Part shown: piece after piece, positions 17,590-26,822 of the stretch
Layout: each line of letters starts with the position of its first letter
Numbering within the stretch: the first letter of the stretch is position 1
Assembly (NCBI RefSeq): GCF_000416235.1
Contig: NZ_ATLO01000051.1
Span: 248,001 to 312,000, forward strand
DNA length: 64,000 nucleotides
Direction of reading: 5' to 3'
Origin: Pseudomonas sp. CFII64
GTDB taxonomy: Bacteria > Pseudomonadota > Gammaproteobacteria > Pseudomonadales > Pseudomonadaceae
Notes under the pieces: generated by a model
Seen by the model: the letters and a program-made list of their open reading frames with translations, nothing else
What the model was told of the DNA's origin: nothing
Databases searched by the model: none
Program-made: the position numbers and the translations under genes

Positions 17590-18453
17590 ATGAGCGATGT
17601 TGCCAAAGCAGGTTCCTTCCAGTTGGGCGATCGGTCGGTCAATCGCATGGGCTACGGTGCGATGCAGTTGGCCGGTCCTCATGTTTTTGGTCCTCCGAAA
17701 GACCCGAAAGCGGCGATTGCCGTACTGCGTGAAGCCCTGGCGGCGGGCGTCAATCACATTGATACCGCCGATTTCTACGGTCCGCACATCACCAACCAGC
17801 TGATCCGCGAAGCATTGCACCCTTACCCTGAAAACCTGGTGATCGTGACCAAGGTCGGCGCGTTGCGCGGTGCCGATGGCTCGTGGAATCCGGCACAGAG
17901 CCCCGCCGAATTGACCCAGGCCGTGCATGACAACCTGCGCAATCTCGGCGTGGAGGTACTGGATGTAGTGAATCTTCGGGCAATGGGTAATGTGCAAGCG
18001 CCGGCCGAAGGCTCTATCGAAGAGGCGTTTACCACCCTGGCCGAATTGCAGCGTCAGGGGCTCATTCGCCACTTGGGCGTCAGCAATGTCACGGCAGCGC
18101 AGATCAAGCAGGCGCAGGGGATCGCCGAGATCGTCTGTGTGCAGAACCACTACAACTTGTCGCACCGGGAAGACGAAGCGCTCATCGCTGAGCTAAGTCT
18201 GCAAGACATTGCTTATGTGCCGTTCTTCCCGCTGGGTGGATTCACTCCGCTGCAGTCGAGCGTGCTCTCAGATGTGGCAGCGCGAATGCAGGCGTCTCCT
18301 CTGTGCGTGGCGCTGGCGTGGTTGCTGCAACGTGCGCCTAATATTCTGTTGATTCCCGGGACGTCCTCGGTGGCCCACCTTCGAGAGAATATCGGCGCGA
18401 GTGAGCGGGTCATCGCGCCTGACATGCTGGCTGAACTGGACGCGCTGGGATAA
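17590..18453 (+). CDS. pdxI: Aldo-keto reductase, PdxI/YdbC-like pyridoxal reductase
   Basis: NADPH-dependent reductase of 287 residues. The sequence closely follows the E. coli PdxI (YdbC) pattern: VNRMGYGAMQLAGPHVFGPP at the start, GVNHIDTADFYGPHITNQLI with catalytic Asp and Tyr, IVTKVG with the Lys, and LDVVNLRAMG where other aldo-keto reductases have His. The nearly verbatim AYVPFFPLGGFTPLQSSVLS and IPGTSSVAHLRENI support the assignment. PdxI reduces pyridoxal to pyridoxine in vitamin B6 salvage. The ATG at 17590 has GAGGTGG just upstream and is preferred over an in-frame TTG at 17572. Divergent LysR regulator next door. Confidence 0.78.
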   Translation: MSDVAKAGSFQLGDRSVNRMGYGAMQLAGPHVFGPPKDPKAAIAVLREALAAGVNHIDTADFYGPHITNQLIREALHPYPENLVIVTKVGALRGADGSWNPAQSPAELTQAVHDNLRNLGVEVLDVVNLRAMGNVQAPAEGSIEEAFTTLAELQRQGLIRHLGVSNVTAAQIKQAQGIAEIVCVQNHYNLSHREDEALIAELSLQDIAYVPFFPLGGFTPLQSSVLSDVAARMQASPLCVALAWLLQRAPNILLIPGTSSVAHLRENIGASERVIAPDMLAELDALG

Positions 18454-18491
18454 AGGCGCGGCGACTTCAGGCGACATCAAAGTCTCGCCGG

Positions 18492-19334
18492 TCAAAGCCC
18501 GAGAAGAACCGCGCCTACGGCAACGACCACGCAAGCGCCCCATCGCCTGGCGCTCACGGCCTCGCTCAGAAACACCCGCCCAATCAGCGCCGCGAAGACC
18601 ACGCTGGTCTCGCGTAACGCTGATACCGCCCCCATCGCACCTGACTGCAACGCCCAGATGACAATGCCGTAAGCGGCGAGTGACACCAGCCCGCCAATCA
18701 CCGAGGAGCCAACGGCAATGGGCGTTGTGCGCAGCGGATTCAATAGCGCGGCGGGCCCTCGCATCGCGACGAACAAGACCGGCATCAGCCAATAGAACAT
18801 GAACATCCACACGGTGTAGGCCAGCGCCTGGCCGTCAGATAACCGCACGCCGATGCCGTCGATCACTGTGTACAGCGCGATCATCACCCCGGTAGTCAGC
18901 GCGGCCAGTAAATTGGAGCGTGATACGTGACGACCCTGAAGCGCGAGCATGAGGATGCCGCCGGAGATCAGCGCAATGCCCAAAACATGCAACGGGCTGA
19001 TTGCTTCCTGGGCGAAAAGCGCCGCGCCCAACGTGACGAGTAAAGGCGAGGAGCCTCGCGCGATGGGATAGGCCACCGCCAGATCGTTACTTTGATAAGA
19101 GCGCACCAGGCTCATGTTGTAGATGATATGCACCAGGCCCGAGGCGACGATGTAAGGCCATGCGGCTTGAGCCGGGAAGGGCAGGAACAGCGCCGCCAGC
19201 GTTGATACCAGGGCAATAGCGATACTCATCCAGGTCATGGACAGATATCGGTCGCTGTTGCCATGCAACATCGCGTTCCAGCCTGCGTGGAGAATTGCCG
19301 CAAGCAGGACGAGGCCGCCGGTGTAACTGAGCAT
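18492..19334 (-). CDS. DMT-superfamily (EamA) transporter
   Basis: Inner-membrane protein of 280 residues with about 10 helices in two EamA repeats (AILHAGWNAMLHGNSDRYLSMT; then VSRSNLLAALTTGVMIALYT starting repeat 2). The end of each repeat has the family pattern (SPLLVTLGAALFAQEAISPLHVLG and ETSVVFAALIGRVFLSEAV). Such proteins export amino acids or other metabolites. It is divergent from a GcvA-like LysR gene 114 bp away, its likely regulator, and meets the pdxI-like gene end to end. Confidence 0.88.
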   Translation of the reverse strand: MLSYTGGLVLLAAILHAGWNAMLHGNSDRYLSMTWMSIAIALVSTLAALFLPFPAQAAWPYIVASGLVHIIYNMSLVRSYQSNDLAVAYPIARGSSPLLVTLGAALFAQEAISPLHVLGIALISGGILMLALQGRHVSRSNLLAALTTGVMIALYTVIDGIGVRLSDGQALAYTVWMFMFYWLMPVLFVAMRGPAALLNPLRTTPIAVGSSVIGGLVSLAAYGIVIWALQSGAMGAVSALRETSVVFAALIGRVFLSEAVSARRWGACVVVAVGAVLLGL

Positions 19335-19448
19335 GGGGTTTTTCCATAACGTGGGGGGATGAAATTGCTGTAATCAGCAAAATATCTCTCTTGGAGTACG
19401 CTGACAAACCAGATAAATTGCCCGTTCACGTTAGTAGAACTATTTCGA

Positions 19449-20342
19449 ATGAAGCGAAAATTGCCTCCTCTCAATGCATTGCGGGCCTTCGAGGCTGCTG
19501 GCCGACTGGGCAGCTTCAAGGACGCAGCCGCAGAGTTGCATGTGACTCACGGCGCGGTAAGCCAAAGCGTGCGGCTGCTTGAGCAGTGGCTCGGTGCGTC
19601 GTTGTTTGAGCGACACAATCGCCGCGTGGTGCTGACTTCGGCAGCCAAGACCTACCTTGGCGAAATTGGGCCGCTGTTCGACCAGCTGTCCCAGGCAACG
19701 CTAACATTTGGCTTCGCCGAGACAACCGCCCGAACGCTGTCGGTGAACGCGCCCGCGACGTTCACCTTGCGTTGGCTGGTGCCCCGCCTGGAGAAATTCC
19801 GCGCCGAGCATCCCAACGTGGACGTCAAAGTCGAGACGTCGAACAAACTGGTTGAGAGTCTGAAAGACCCCTATGACGTGGTTATTCGCGGCGGTCCGGA
19901 CACGCTTTATGGCTACGCGACGCGACCTTTTCTCTACGAAGAACGGCTACCAGTATGCAGTCCGGCGCTGTTGCAGCGGCTGCCACTTCGCGTGCCCGAC
20001 GATCTGCGTCAGCACACATTGCTGCATACATCGAGCCTGCCGAGGCTTTGGCCGGATTGGTTGGCGAGCGCACACGTCTCTACGCTCAAACCGAGTGCCA
20101 CTGTGGTGTTCGATCATTTTTTCCTGACGTTGCAGGCGGCTATCGACGGACTGGGTGTCGCGATGGGGCCGACGGCATTGATATCCGGCGATCTCGCCGC
20201 TGGCCGGCTGATCATGCCGTTCACCAACCCGCGTCTGCCGTCGCGCAGCTACTGCGCATACATTCCGACTAGCAAATCAGAAGATGACGCAGTCGCGCTG
20301 TTCTGTGCCTGGCTTGAGCGCGAGGGATTGCGCGCTAGTTAA
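19449..20342 (+). CDS. LysR-family regulator, GcvA-like
   Basis: Regulator of 297 residues. The helix-turn-helix is typical of the GcvA group (PPLNALRAFEAAGRLGSFKD, then AAAELHVTHGAVSQSVRLLE), followed by SVNAPATFTLRWLVPRLEKF, a standard GcvA-type opening of the effector domain. It probably controls the divergent DMT exporter. Its last 8 bp overlap the last 8 bp of the convergent LysR gene on the other strand. Confidence 0.9.
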   Translation: MKRKLPPLNALRAFEAAGRLGSFKDAAAELHVTHGAVSQSVRLLEQWLGASLFERHNRRVVLTSAAKTYLGEIGPLFDQLSQATLTFGFAETTARTLSVNAPATFTLRWLVPRLEKFRAEHPNVDVKVETSNKLVESLKDPYDVVIRGGPDTLYGYATRPFLYEERLPVCSPALLQRLPLRVPDDLRQHTLLHTSSLPRLWPDWLASAHVSTLKPSATVVFDHFFLTLQAAIDGLGVAMGPTALISGDLAAGRLIMPFTNPRLPSRSYCAYIPTSKSEDDAVALFCAWLEREGLRAS

Positions 20343-21234
20343 CGTCCCCGAACGCCTCCCGGTAAAACGCTTTTAACGTCTCGACAAACTCTTCGGCCAG
20401 TCGGGTTCTGGCCTGCGCAATGGGCCAGATAACGTAGGTGGGAAACAGAATGTCCGGTCTGAACGGTCGGACCACCACATCGCGGTGTAGGTAATCCCTG
20501 GCCACCAGTGGATGGGCGAGGGTGATTCCCATGCCCAGCGCCACCATTTCGCAGTTGATTGCGCTGTATTGCGCCTCTACCGCCATGATCCGCTCGACGC
20601 CTGCCTGCTCGAATAAACCGTCCACCAACGACCGCGTGCCGTCGCCATGGCACAACGAAACAAATGCCTCACCTTCGAGATCGGTAAACGTGATTTCGGC
20701 CCGCTGCGCCAGGCGATGAGCGCTGGGCAACACGCAGACTGCGGGGATTTCAGTCAGCAGCTCGATCTGGTGACTGCTGACATCGCCGGGATGAACGACG
20801 ATACCGATGTCGCAGTATTGCGATTTGACCCATTGCTCCACCGTCGGTGATGAGTTGACGTGCAGGGATACGGTGAGTTCGGGCCTTGAGTCAGTGAAAG
20901 TCTTGAGCACGCGGGGAATCACGCTCAAGCCGTTCGACGGCACGGCCGCGACCCGCAAACGGCCGGTGCCGAGGTTGCGAATGTTCTTTGCCGAAAGCTT
21001 GAGGCTGTCCAGGCCAACGAACGCTCGCTCCACTTCCTGGAAGAATGCCTGGCCTTCCTGAGTCGGGATCAAGCGCACGCCAGCGCGCTTGAACAGCGTC
21101 AGCCCGGTGCTCAGTTCCAGCTGGGAAATCAACCGGCTGACATTGGGCTGCGAGGTGTACAAAACCTCCGCCGCCGCCGTCATCGAGCCCAACCGCATCA
21201 CACTGCGGAACGCTTCTATCTGCCTGAGGTTCAT
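20335..21234 (-). CDS. LysR-family regulator of the adjacent flavoprotein operon
   Basis: Regulator of 299 residues, start set at the ATG at 21234 because the helix-turn-helix begins there (MNLRQIEAFRSVMRLGSMTA, then AEVLYTSQPNVSRLISQLEL); an in-frame upstream extension of 68 codons has no domain. The effector domain shows LSVIPRVLKTFTDSRPELTV and CDIGIVVHPGDVSSHQIELL. It resembles OccR/NocR-type regulators, which sense opines or related amino acids. It is divergent from the ABC transporter/oxidase operon that starts at 21457, with an inverted repeat in the gap, so it very likely controls that operon. Confidence 0.9.
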   Translation of the reverse strand: MNLRQIEAFRSVMRLGSMTAAAEVLYTSQPNVSRLISQLELSTGLTLFKRAGVRLIPTQEGQAFFQEVERAFVGLDSLKLSAKNIRNLGTGRLRVAAVPSNGLSVIPRVLKTFTDSRPELTVSLHVNSSPTVEQWVKSQYCDIGIVVHPGDVSSHQIELLTEIPAVCVLPSAHRLAQRAEITFTDLEGEAFVSLCHGDGTRSLVDGLFEQAGVERIMAVEAQYSAINCEMVALGMGITLAHPLVARDYLHRDVVVRPFRPDILFPTYVIWPIAQARTRLAEEFVETLKAFYREAFGDVN

Positions 21235-21248
21235 GCTGGCCCTCCATA

Positions 21249-21285
21249 TCAAATATGAATAACTAACCCTTATATCCGTATTTGA
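21249..21285. promoter_or_regulatory. AT-rich inverted repeat between LysR gene and operon
   Basis: TCAAATA (21249-21255) and TATTTGA (21279-21285) form an inverted repeat 15-51 bp upstream of the LysR gene start, in an AT-rich stretch that also contains two CATAT words. Divergent LysR regulators usually bind such a site to control both genes. A second palindrome, GCATGCA-GCC-TGCATGC at 21371-21387, lies nearer the operon. Confidence 0.4.
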
Positions 21286-21456
21286 CCATATGAATGGGCT
21301 GTCGCAATACTCAAAACCAGCAACCCCATAGCGCACATGAAGATGCGCCACCCGGGATGGATCTCCGGGAGCATGCAGCCTGCATGCATGACTTCGGTCT
21401 TGGCCGAAGCAACTGACGCATTGTTCGATCTGCCCCATGCACTTCGGAGATAGTCT

Positions 21457-22533
21457 GTGAATAGTCTTAATTCATCCCCAGCAGCACAGCCGTTTTGTTC
21501 GTTGAACCGTCTTTGTATTGCCGTCGCCGTCGGCCTCATCGGGCTTGGCAGCAACGCCGCTTTCGCTGAAACGACGCTGTACGTCGCCGGTGTCGGCGGC
21601 TCTACGGAGCAGATGTACAAGACCAAAGTCATTCCCGCCTTCGAAAAACAGCACAACGTCAAAGTCATCTACGTCGCCGGCAACTCCACGGAAACCCTGG
21701 CCAAACTGCAAGCGCAGAAAGGTCGGCAGCAGATCAACGTGGCGATGATGGACGACGGCCCGATGTATCAGGCATTGCAGATGGGCTTGTGCGGGAAACT
21801 CAGCGATGCGCCGGTTTATAAAGATCTTTATCCCCTGGCACGTCTGAGCCCGGAAGCTACCGGCATCGGCGTGGTCGCCACCGGCATTGGCTACAACGAG
21901 GATGCGTTCAAGAAGCGCGGCTGGACCCCGCCGGACTCCTGGGAAAACCTGACCGACCCGCGCTACAAGCAATTGCTCGGCATGCCACCGGTGACCAATA
22001 CCTACGGTTTGCACACCTTGGTGGAAATGGCCCGGCTGCGCGGTGGAGGCGAGAAAAATATCGATCCTGGCTTCAAGGCGCTCAAGGACGAGATCGGTCC
22101 CAACGTGCTGGCCTGGGTTTCGGCTCCGGGTGAAATGGACGGCATGATGCAGAACGGCGATGTGGTCATGGCCGTGTATGGCAGCGGTCGTGCCGTGGCC
22201 TTGCAGAGCACCGGTTTTCCATTGAAGTTTATTTACCCGAAGGAAGGCGGCATCGCCTTGCAGGTCGCTGCTTGCGGCGTGACACCCAATGCCCAGCCGG
22301 AACTGTCCCAGGCGTTCATCCAGTACGTCTTGTCGCCTGAAGTGCAGACGATCCAGGCCAAAGAAAACGGTTTTGCACCGGTCAACCAGACCGTCACGCT
22401 TGCGCCTGAGATTGCCGCACGCATGCCGTATGGGCCGGAGAAGGTCAACGCGTTGATCAAGGTCGATTGGGACACGATCAATCAGCAGCGCAGCGAGTGG
22501 ACCACGCGCTGGAATCGCACCGTCGAGCGCTAG
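21457..22533 (+). CDS. Polyamine-type ABC transporter periplasmic binding protein
   Basis: Periplasmic protein of 358 residues (PotD/AfuA-like family 1 fold). A GTG start at 21457 with CGGAGA upstream gives a signal peptide ending SNAAFA. Mature features: TLYVAGVGGSTEQMYKTKVI, EKQHNVKVIYVAGNSTETLA, GIGVVATGIGYNEDAFKKRGWTPPDSWENL and QNGDVVMAVYGSGRAVALQS. First gene of an operon with its ATPase, two permeases and a set of flavoproteins. It should bring in the amine or opine-like substrate that the downstream oxidases act on; the ligand cannot be read from sequence. Confidence 0.88.
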   Translation: MNSLNSSPAAQPFCSLNRLCIAVAVGLIGLGSNAAFAETTLYVAGVGGSTEQMYKTKVIPAFEKQHNVKVIYVAGNSTETLAKLQAQKGRQQINVAMMDDGPMYQALQMGLCGKLSDAPVYKDLYPLARLSPEATGIGVVATGIGYNEDAFKKRGWTPPDSWENLTDPRYKQLLGMPPVTNTYGLHTLVEMARLRGGGEKNIDPGFKALKDEIGPNVLAWVSAPGEMDGMMQNGDVVMAVYGSGRAVALQSTGFPLKFIYPKEGGIALQVAACGVTPNAQPELSQAFIQYVLSPEVQTIQAKENGFAPVNQTVTLAPEIAARMPYGPEKVNALIKVDWDTINQQRSEWTTRWNRTVER

Positions 22534-22591
22534 CCTTCACGGCGGTTGCGACTTTCCCGAAACCTTTCTGGAGACGCAGGCTCATGCCTGC

Positions 22592-23677
22592 GTGGCAAGC
22601 CCTATGGCATTTCTCACACTCGAAGGTATCGTCAAGACCTACGGCAATTTCAGGGCCATTGATGGTTTGAACCTGGAAGTCCGGCACGGCGAATTCATCG
22701 CCTTGCTCGGCCCGTCCGGCTGCGGCAAGACCACCACACTGCAATCGATCGCCGGTTTCGTGCAGCCCACCGAAGGGCGCATCGTGCTGGATGGTCGCGA
22801 CATCACTCATGTGCGCCCTGAGCAGCGCGGGCTGGGCATCGTCTTTCAAAGTTACGCGCTGTTTCCGCACATGACAGTGGCGCAAAACATCAGCTTTGGT
22901 CTGGAGATGCGCGGCGTGCCGAAAAGCGAACGCGCCAAACGGGTCAATGAGGCGCTGGATCTGGTGCGTCTTGGCGGCCTCGGCGAGCGTTACCCCAAAG
23001 CGTTATCCGGCGGACAACGGCAACGGGTGGCGATTGCCCGTGCGCTGGCGATCCGTCCCAATCTGTTGTTGCTCGACGAACCCATGTCCAACCTTGACGC
23101 AAAACTGCGCGAAGAGATGCACATCGAGCTGCGGGCGATTCAGCGCGACCTGGGCATCACCACGATTCTGGTGACCCATGATCAGGTCGAAGCCATGACC
23201 ATGAGCGACCGCATCGCGGTCATGCAAAAAGGCCGTATCGTGCAGATCGACACGCCGTTCGAGGCCTATGAACGTCCTCATTCGCCGTTCGCATCCGCGT
23301 TTCTCGGCAAGACCAACGCCTTTGCGGGTGCGGTGCAATTGCGCAACGAGCGTTGCTGTGAAGTGCAAGTCAGGGACACGCTGCTGCATGTGCCCCACGA
23401 AGACCGTTCGCTGGGCAACGACGTCAATGTCTACATTCGCCCGGAGAAAATTCGCCTGACCGCCGTGGGCAATGGTCGTTTGACCGGGCGTGTTCGGCTG
23501 AGGGTGTTTTTGGGCAATCTGTGGCTGATTGCGGTCGATAGCCATCTTGGGTTGGTCCACATGACGCAACCCAACCTCGGCATTCCGCCGCCCGATGAAG
23601 GCCACGAGGTCGGCCTGGACTGGTCCGATGACGACCTGCGCCTGCTGGATCGGGAGGTCGCCCATGGCCAGGTATGA
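22592..23677 (+). CDS. ABC transporter ATP-binding protein, PotA-like
   Basis: Cytoplasmic ATPase of 361 residues (357 if the ATG at 22604 is used instead of the GTG at 22592). Walker A GPSGCGKTT, Q-loop VFQSYALFPHMTVAQNI, signature LSGGQRQR and Walker B LLLLDEPMSNLDAKLREEM are complete. After about residue 240 a C-terminal TOBE_2 domain follows (YIRPEKIRLTAVGNGRLTGR), as in polyamine and iron(III) importers. Overlaps the next permease gene by 14 bp. Confidence 0.94.
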   Translation: MASPMAFLTLEGIVKTYGNFRAIDGLNLEVRHGEFIALLGPSGCGKTTTLQSIAGFVQPTEGRIVLDGRDITHVRPEQRGLGIVFQSYALFPHMTVAQNISFGLEMRGVPKSERAKRVNEALDLVRLGGLGERYPKALSGGQRQRVAIARALAIRPNLLLLDEPMSNLDAKLREEMHIELRAIQRDLGITTILVTHDQVEAMTMSDRIAVMQKGRIVQIDTPFEAYERPHSPFASAFLGKTNAFAGAVQLRNERCCEVQVRDTLLHVPHEDRSLGNDVNVYIRPEKIRLTAVGNGRLTGRVRLRVFLGNLWLIAVDSHLGLVHMTQPNLGIPPPDEGHEVGLDWSDDDLRLLDREVAHGQV

Positions 23678-24536
23678 TGCCGAACACGTCGGCATTGCCC
23701 CGTGGCTGCTCAGCGGCCCGGCATTGCTGGTGTTTATCGCACTCTTGCTGGCGCCGTTGCTGCTCACGGCCGTGCTGTCGCTGAATCTGTTCAGCGACAC
23801 TGCAGGCGTGGTTCCGGGCTACAGCCTGGGCAACTACATCGAAGTGTTCAACGACGGCTACTTTCACGAGATATTCCTGCGCACTGGCGGCATGGCGCTG
23901 GCGGTGACCGTGCTCTGTGTGCTGCTGGGTGTGCCGGAAACCATCATCATTGCGCGCATGGCGCCGCGCTGGCGTTCGTTGTTCCTGCTGGTGGTGCTCG
24001 GCCCGTTATTGATCTCGGTGGTGGTGCGCACACTGGGATGGGCGATCCTGTTGGGCAACAACGGCCTGATCAACGACGCCTTGCAGGCGCTGGGCATTAC
24101 CGATCAGCCCGTCAAGATGCTGTTTACCCAGGTCGGCGTGATTATCGCCCTGACGCACGTACTGGTGCCGTTCATGGTGATCGCCGTATGGGCGACCTTG
24201 CAGCGTCTGGACCTGCAGGTCGAGTGGGCGGGATTGTCGCTGGGTGCCTCTCGGCTGACGGTGTTCCGACGGATCATCCTGCCGCAGATCATGCCCGGCA
24301 TTCTGTCCGGTTCGATCATCGTCTTCGCCCTGGCCGCATCGGCTTTCGCCACCCCGGCGATCATCGGCGGTCGGCGCCTGAAAGTGGTCGCGACGGCGGC
24401 CTATGACGAATTTCTCGGCACCCTCAACTGGCCACTCGGCGCTGCCATCGCGATGCTTTTGCTGGTAGCGAATCTGATCATCATTCTGGGTTGCAGCAAG
24501 CTGGCCGAGCGCCGCTTCAAGCAAGTCTTCGAGTAG
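23664..24536 (+). CDS. ABC transporter permease, PotB-like
   Basis: Inner-membrane permease of 290 residues. The ATG at 23664, with GGGAGG upstream, begins MARYDAEHVGIAPWLLSGPA; an in-frame upstream start would overlap the ATPase gene deeply. Six helices are expected, with the EAA loop late in the protein (WAGLSLGASRLTVFRRIILPQIMPGI, of which GASRL-x5-ILPQ is the core). Partners are the ATPase before it and the second permease 6 bp after it. Confidence 0.92.
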   Translation: MARYDAEHVGIAPWLLSGPALLVFIALLLAPLLLTAVLSLNLFSDTAGVVPGYSLGNYIEVFNDGYFHEIFLRTGGMALAVTVLCVLLGVPETIIIARMAPRWRSLFLLVVLGPLLISVVVRTLGWAILLGNNGLINDALQALGITDQPVKMLFTQVGVIIALTHVLVPFMVIAVWATLQRLDLQVEWAGLSLGASRLTVFRRIILPQIMPGILSGSIIVFALAASAFATPAIIGGRRLKVVATAAYDEFLGTLNWPLGAAIAMLLLVANLIIILGCSKLAERRFKQVFE

Positions 24537-24542
24537 GCCGCC

Positions 24543-25340
24543 ATGCACAAGAACGGATTTTTCTCGCAGCTTTATCACGTGTGCTTCGTCAGCTTCATCG
24601 TCGCGCCCTTGCTGGTGGTCATGGCGATGGCCTTTACCGACAAGGGTTACTTGTCGCTACCCACTGACGGTCTGTCGTTGCGTTGGTTCCGGGCGTTGCT
24701 GGAAAACCAGGAAATGCTCGACGCCTTCACGCTGTCGATCAAGCTGGGCCTGGCTTCGGCGACCATTGCGGCGTTGCTGGCGATTCCTGCGGCATTGGCA
24801 ATCAGTCGTTACGAATTCCCCGGACGCGGCGCGTTGACCGGATTTCTGTTGTCGCCGTTGATGATTCCGTCGGTGGTGCTGGGGATCGCGTTTCTACGCT
24901 TTTTCTCCCTGGCGCAGATTGGTGGATCGTTCTGGGCACTGACCCTGACCCACGTGATCGTGGTCCTGCCGTATGCACTGCGCCTGACACTGGCGTCGAC
25001 CATCGGCCTTGAGCGCGATATCGAACAGGCGGCGTTATCGCTGGGCGCCAGTCGCTGGACCGCATTCTACCGGGTGGTACTGCCACGCATCCGCACCGGT
25101 GTAATCGGCGGCTGGATGCTGGCGTTCATCCAGAGTTTCGACGAATTGACCATGACCGTATTCGTCGCCACGCCGGGCACCACGACCTTGCCGGTGGCGA
25201 TGTACAACCAGATTTCCCAGACCATTGATCCACTGATCACTGCCGTTTCCACGGTGCTGATCGTTGGCACCTTGCTGCTGATGCTGGTGCTCGATCGCAT
25301 GGTGGGCCTGGATCGGGTGTTGATTGGAGAGGGCAAATGA
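24543..25340 (+). CDS. ABC transporter permease, PotC-like
   Basis: Inner-membrane permease of 265 residues and second half of the membrane channel. The EAA loop reads QAALSLGASRWTAFYRVVLP, followed by the helix GVIGGWMLAFIQSFDELTMT, which is characteristic of PotC-type permeases. Its last 4 bp overlap the next gene, a flavoprotein oxidase, so uptake and oxidation genes are translationally coupled. Confidence 0.92.
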   Translation: MHKNGFFSQLYHVCFVSFIVAPLLVVMAMAFTDKGYLSLPTDGLSLRWFRALLENQEMLDAFTLSIKLGLASATIAALLAIPAALAISRYEFPGRGALTGFLLSPLMIPSVVLGIAFLRFFSLAQIGGSFWALTLTHVIVVLPYALRLTLASTIGLERDIEQAALSLGASRWTAFYRVVLPRIRTGVIGGWMLAFIQSFDELTMTVFVATPGTTTLPVAMYNQISQTIDPLITAVSTVLIVGTLLLMLVLDRMVGLDRVLIGEGK

Positions 25341-26479
25341 GTCAGGACATCAATAGCGTCACGCAGTCCGACGTGATTGTGATCGGCGGCGGGCTGGTGG
25401 GGACGGCGGTGGCTTACGGGCTGGCGCGCAGCGGCGCCGATACGGTGGTGCTGGATCAGGGCGACGACGCGTTTCGCGCATCGCGCGGCAATTTCGGTCT
25501 GGTCTGGGTGCAGGGTAAAGGCCACGACCTGCCGGACTATTCACGCTGGACCCGTTCATCGGCGACGCGCTGGCCGGCCCTGGCACAAACGCTGCTGGAA
25601 GACAGCGGCGTCGATGTGCAACTGCGGCAGCCGGGCGGATTTCACATGTGTTTCAGTGACGAAGAAATGCTGGAGCGGCAGTCGCGGTTGCAAACCCTGC
25701 AGGATGCGTTGGGTGATTATCCGTATCAGATGCTTGATGCCGCGGAGCTCAAGGCTCGTTTGCCATTGATTGGTCCGGCGGTGATTGGCGCCAGCTACAC
25801 GCCACAGGACGGGCACGTCAATCCGTTGAAATTGTTGCGCGCATTGCACTCCTCGGCTCAGGCCAAAGGCGCGCGGTTGCATGGCGGCGTGCAGGTCGAC
25901 CGCATTGACTGCGCGCCAGGCGAGTTCCGTGTCACCGCAGGGCAACGGCGCTTTATCGCGCCGCGCATCGTCTTGGCGGCTGGCCTCGGCAATCCGGGTC
26001 TGGCGAGGCAAGTCGGCCTGCACGCGCCGGTTGCGCCCAATCGCGGTCAGGTGCTGATCAGCGAACGTGTCCGGCCATTTCTCGATTACCCGACCATCAA
26101 CGTGCGCCAGACCGACGAAGGCACGGTGCAGCTGGGCGATTCGATGGAGGAGGTCGGTTTCGATGACGGCACCTCCACTGAGGTGCTGGCCGCTATCGCC
26201 AGACGCGGTGTATCGACGTTTCCGCTGCTGCGCGACGTGCGCCTGATTCGCGCCTGGGGCGCATTGCGGGTCATGAGCCCGGACGGTTTTCCCATCTATC
26301 AACAATCTGCCGCGCATCCGGGCGCGTTCGTGGTCACGTGCCACAGCGGCGTGACGCTGGCGGCGGCTCACGCGTTGCGCATTGCGCCGTGGATCATGGG
26401 CGGTGCGCAACCCGAGGAGCTGGCGGTGTTTAGCGGCGAGCGTTTTCTAACTGACAAGGTGTTTTCCCATGCGCACTGA
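25337..26479 (+). CDS. FAD-dependent oxidoreductase, DAO family (oxidase subunit B-like)
   Basis: Flavoenzyme of 380 residues. The N-terminal dinucleotide-binding motif is DVIVIGGGLVGTAVAYGLAR (about 13-32), with FAD-contact segment ASRGNFGLVWVQGKG. The C-terminal part (WGALRVMSPDGFPIYQQS; VVTCHSGVTLAAAHALRIAP) is that of glycine/D-amino-acid oxidases. In opine oxidases, hydroxyproline dehydrogenases and HCN synthase, a protein like this works with a small [2Fe-2S] protein and a second FAD protein; both follow directly here. It should oxidise a secondary or D-amino compound to an imine. Confidence 0.88.
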   Translation: MSQDINSVTQSDVIVIGGGLVGTAVAYGLARSGADTVVLDQGDDAFRASRGNFGLVWVQGKGHDLPDYSRWTRSSATRWPALAQTLLEDSGVDVQLRQPGGFHMCFSDEEMLERQSRLQTLQDALGDYPYQMLDAAELKARLPLIGPAVIGASYTPQDGHVNPLKLLRALHSSAQAKGARLHGGVQVDRIDCAPGEFRVTAGQRRFIAPRIVLAAGLGNPGLARQVGLHAPVAPNRGQVLISERVRPFLDYPTINVRQTDEGTVQLGDSMEEVGFDDGTSTEVLAAIARRGVSTFPLLRDVRLIRAWGALRVMSPDGFPIYQQSAAHPGAFVVTCHSGVTLAAAHALRIAPWIMGGAQPEELAVFSGERFLTDKVFSHAH

Positions 26480-26822
26480 TCCGCTGTTTCAACCCGTTGC
26501 AAGCGAGGTCCGGGCGACGCGCACAGTGAGCCTGACCTTCAACGAGCAAACCTTGACCGTACCGGCTGGCACCAGTGTTGCGGCGGCATTGCTGATGTCC
26601 GGCGTCAATCGTTTTCGTGCGACCCCGGTCAGCGAAGCACCGCGTGCGCCGTATTGCATGATGGGCGTGTGTTTCGAGTGCCTGGTGGATATCGATGGCG
26701 TGCCCAATCGGCAAAGTTGCCTGATCGAGGTGGCTGAAGGCATGCGTATTCGCTCACAGGAAGGCGCCCGGGACCTGATTTTTCAGGCGACAAATGTCGA
26801 CCTCATGGAGGTGCAGTCATGA
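26469..26822 (+). CDS. Small [2Fe-2S] protein, HcnA/OoxC-like subunit
   Basis: Ferredoxin-like subunit of 117 residues, residues 20-105 forming a Fer2_4 domain (VSLTFNEQTLTVPAGTSVAA). Iron-sulfur ligands are visible as Cys63, Cys68, Cys71 and Cys84 (PYCMMGVCFECLVDIDG and RQSC). It overlaps the upstream oxidase gene by 11 bp and the following FAD gene by 4 bp. It would carry electrons between the two flavin subunits. Confidence 0.9.
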   Translation: MRTDPLFQPVASEVRATRTVSLTFNEQTLTVPAGTSVAAALLMSGVNRFRATPVSEAPRAPYCMMGVCFECLVDIDGVPNRQSCLIEVAEGMRIRSQEGARDLIFQATNVDLMEVQS

